Below, piece after piece: positions 63,510-64,000 of a stretch of 64,000 nt of DNA (its first letter is position 1; every line of letters starts with the position of its first letter). Position numbers and translations under genes: made by a program. Source of the stretch: Dreissena polymorpha (lineage: Eukaryota; Mollusca; Bivalvia; Myida; Dreissenidae); the NCBI RefSeq assembly GCF_020536995.1, contig NC_068357.1:147829751-147893750 (forward strand). Direction: 5' to 3'. The notes under the pieces are model-generated. The model did no database searches and had not been told where the DNA came from. It saw only the letters and a list, made by a program, of their open reading frames with translations.

Positions 63510-64000
63510 TATAATCCAGTTTCTTATTCGAGGCTGAATAAGGAAACAGGAACCAGTTCCTTATTACTTATTCAAGCCAAATAAGGAACTGGCATTTCCT
63601 TAGTTAAACATCAAATGAAATTGATCCAAAACAAACCTCATATAAATGAACATATTATTTATATATTTGTTGTATATGTAAAATTCTAATTGCAATACAT
63701 TTCTATTAAGTTTTAAGTGATGATTATCCAGTTCCTTATTCAGTGTGAATAAGGAATAAGGAACTGGTTCCTTATTCCTTATTCAAATCGAATAAGGAAC
63801 TGGAACTTTCTTTCTATAAATTATAAGTCAAAATGAACCAACCAGACAAAAAACTCAACAAAAATTATTGTAAATGTATGTCGGGTGTAAAACATATTAA
63901 TTTCAGTAAATTTCTACCGTGTTGTATTTAATAATAACATTGTTCCTTATTCGGTTTGAAAAACTTATTCCTTATTCAAATAAAAAAAGAAACTGGAAAT
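63510..64000. repeat. Palindromic array running off the window
   Basis: Three clusters (63515-63600, 63725-63805, 63940-64000) are built from 'ttccttattc' and 'gaataaggaa' in both orientations, together with 'aactgg' and 'ccagtt'. The spacing is about 210-220 bases. A weaker relative lies at 63200-63235. The design resembles the array at 37209-37850 although the sequences differ. The right end is outside the window. Confidence 0.75.

Overview
The window looks like AT-rich, repeat-dense DNA from a bivalve mollusc. The signs are intron-rich genes with very short exons, a dense mix of TIR elements, LINEs and tRNA-like repeats, and dispersed repeats of a type I recall from bivalve assemblies. A dreissenid mussel is my best guess, from memory of repeat families only. 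There is no bacterial-style gene organisation and I find no functional tRNA or rRNA gene.

The host-gene content is a tandem family of three related multi-exon genes on the minus strand: copy 3 (16860-20859), copy 2 (39152-41538) and copy 1 (57172-59847). Each has a hydrophobic leader exon, a galaxin-like double-cysteine exon, one variable exon, an exon with a conserved CPxCITG-type motif and a C-terminal cysteine module. Exon phases agree across all three. They predict small secreted cysteine-rich proteins. Copies 1 and 2 are open throughout the exons found. Copy 3 is a pseudogene, with a stop in the leader exon, an 81-nt loss in the variable exon and a frameshift in the last exon. The variable exon is a second galaxin-like repeat in copy 2 and an unrelated basic linker in copy 1.

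Copies 3 and 2 sit in a tandem segmental duplication with a period of about 22 kb. Arm A runs from before base 1 to about 22155, and arm B from 22156 to at least 41.5 kb. Comparing the arms gives filled and empty sites for several insertions. The clearest is a 6988-bp DNA transposon at 5581-12568 with 91-bp TIRs and a 3-bp target duplication. It carries a decayed transposase fused to an XPG/FEN-like nuclease (Academ-like), and the matching site at 28.5 kb is empty. Both arms also carry copies of a small coding exon (13.5 kb and 29.0 kb).

Other structure: a composite insertion at 29689-31729 built of a 94-bp minisatellite, long inverted arms and a tRNA-like core between 11-bp direct repeats; a 5'-truncated LINE with target duplications (33479-36454); a palindrome-rich array bounded by inverted ends (37209-37850); TIR elements at 38.05-38.92, 46.75-47.59 and 58.54-58.99 kb, the last with a perfect 8-bp duplication; decayed LINEs near 42.7-44.3 and 51.8-52.9 kb; a Penelope-like GIY-YIG fragment at 15.4-16.0 kb; a TIR element with a tRNA-like centre at 56.2-56.7 kb; and another palindromic array running off the right edge. 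The remaining stretches are AT-rich intergenic or intronic DNA in which I see nothing definite.
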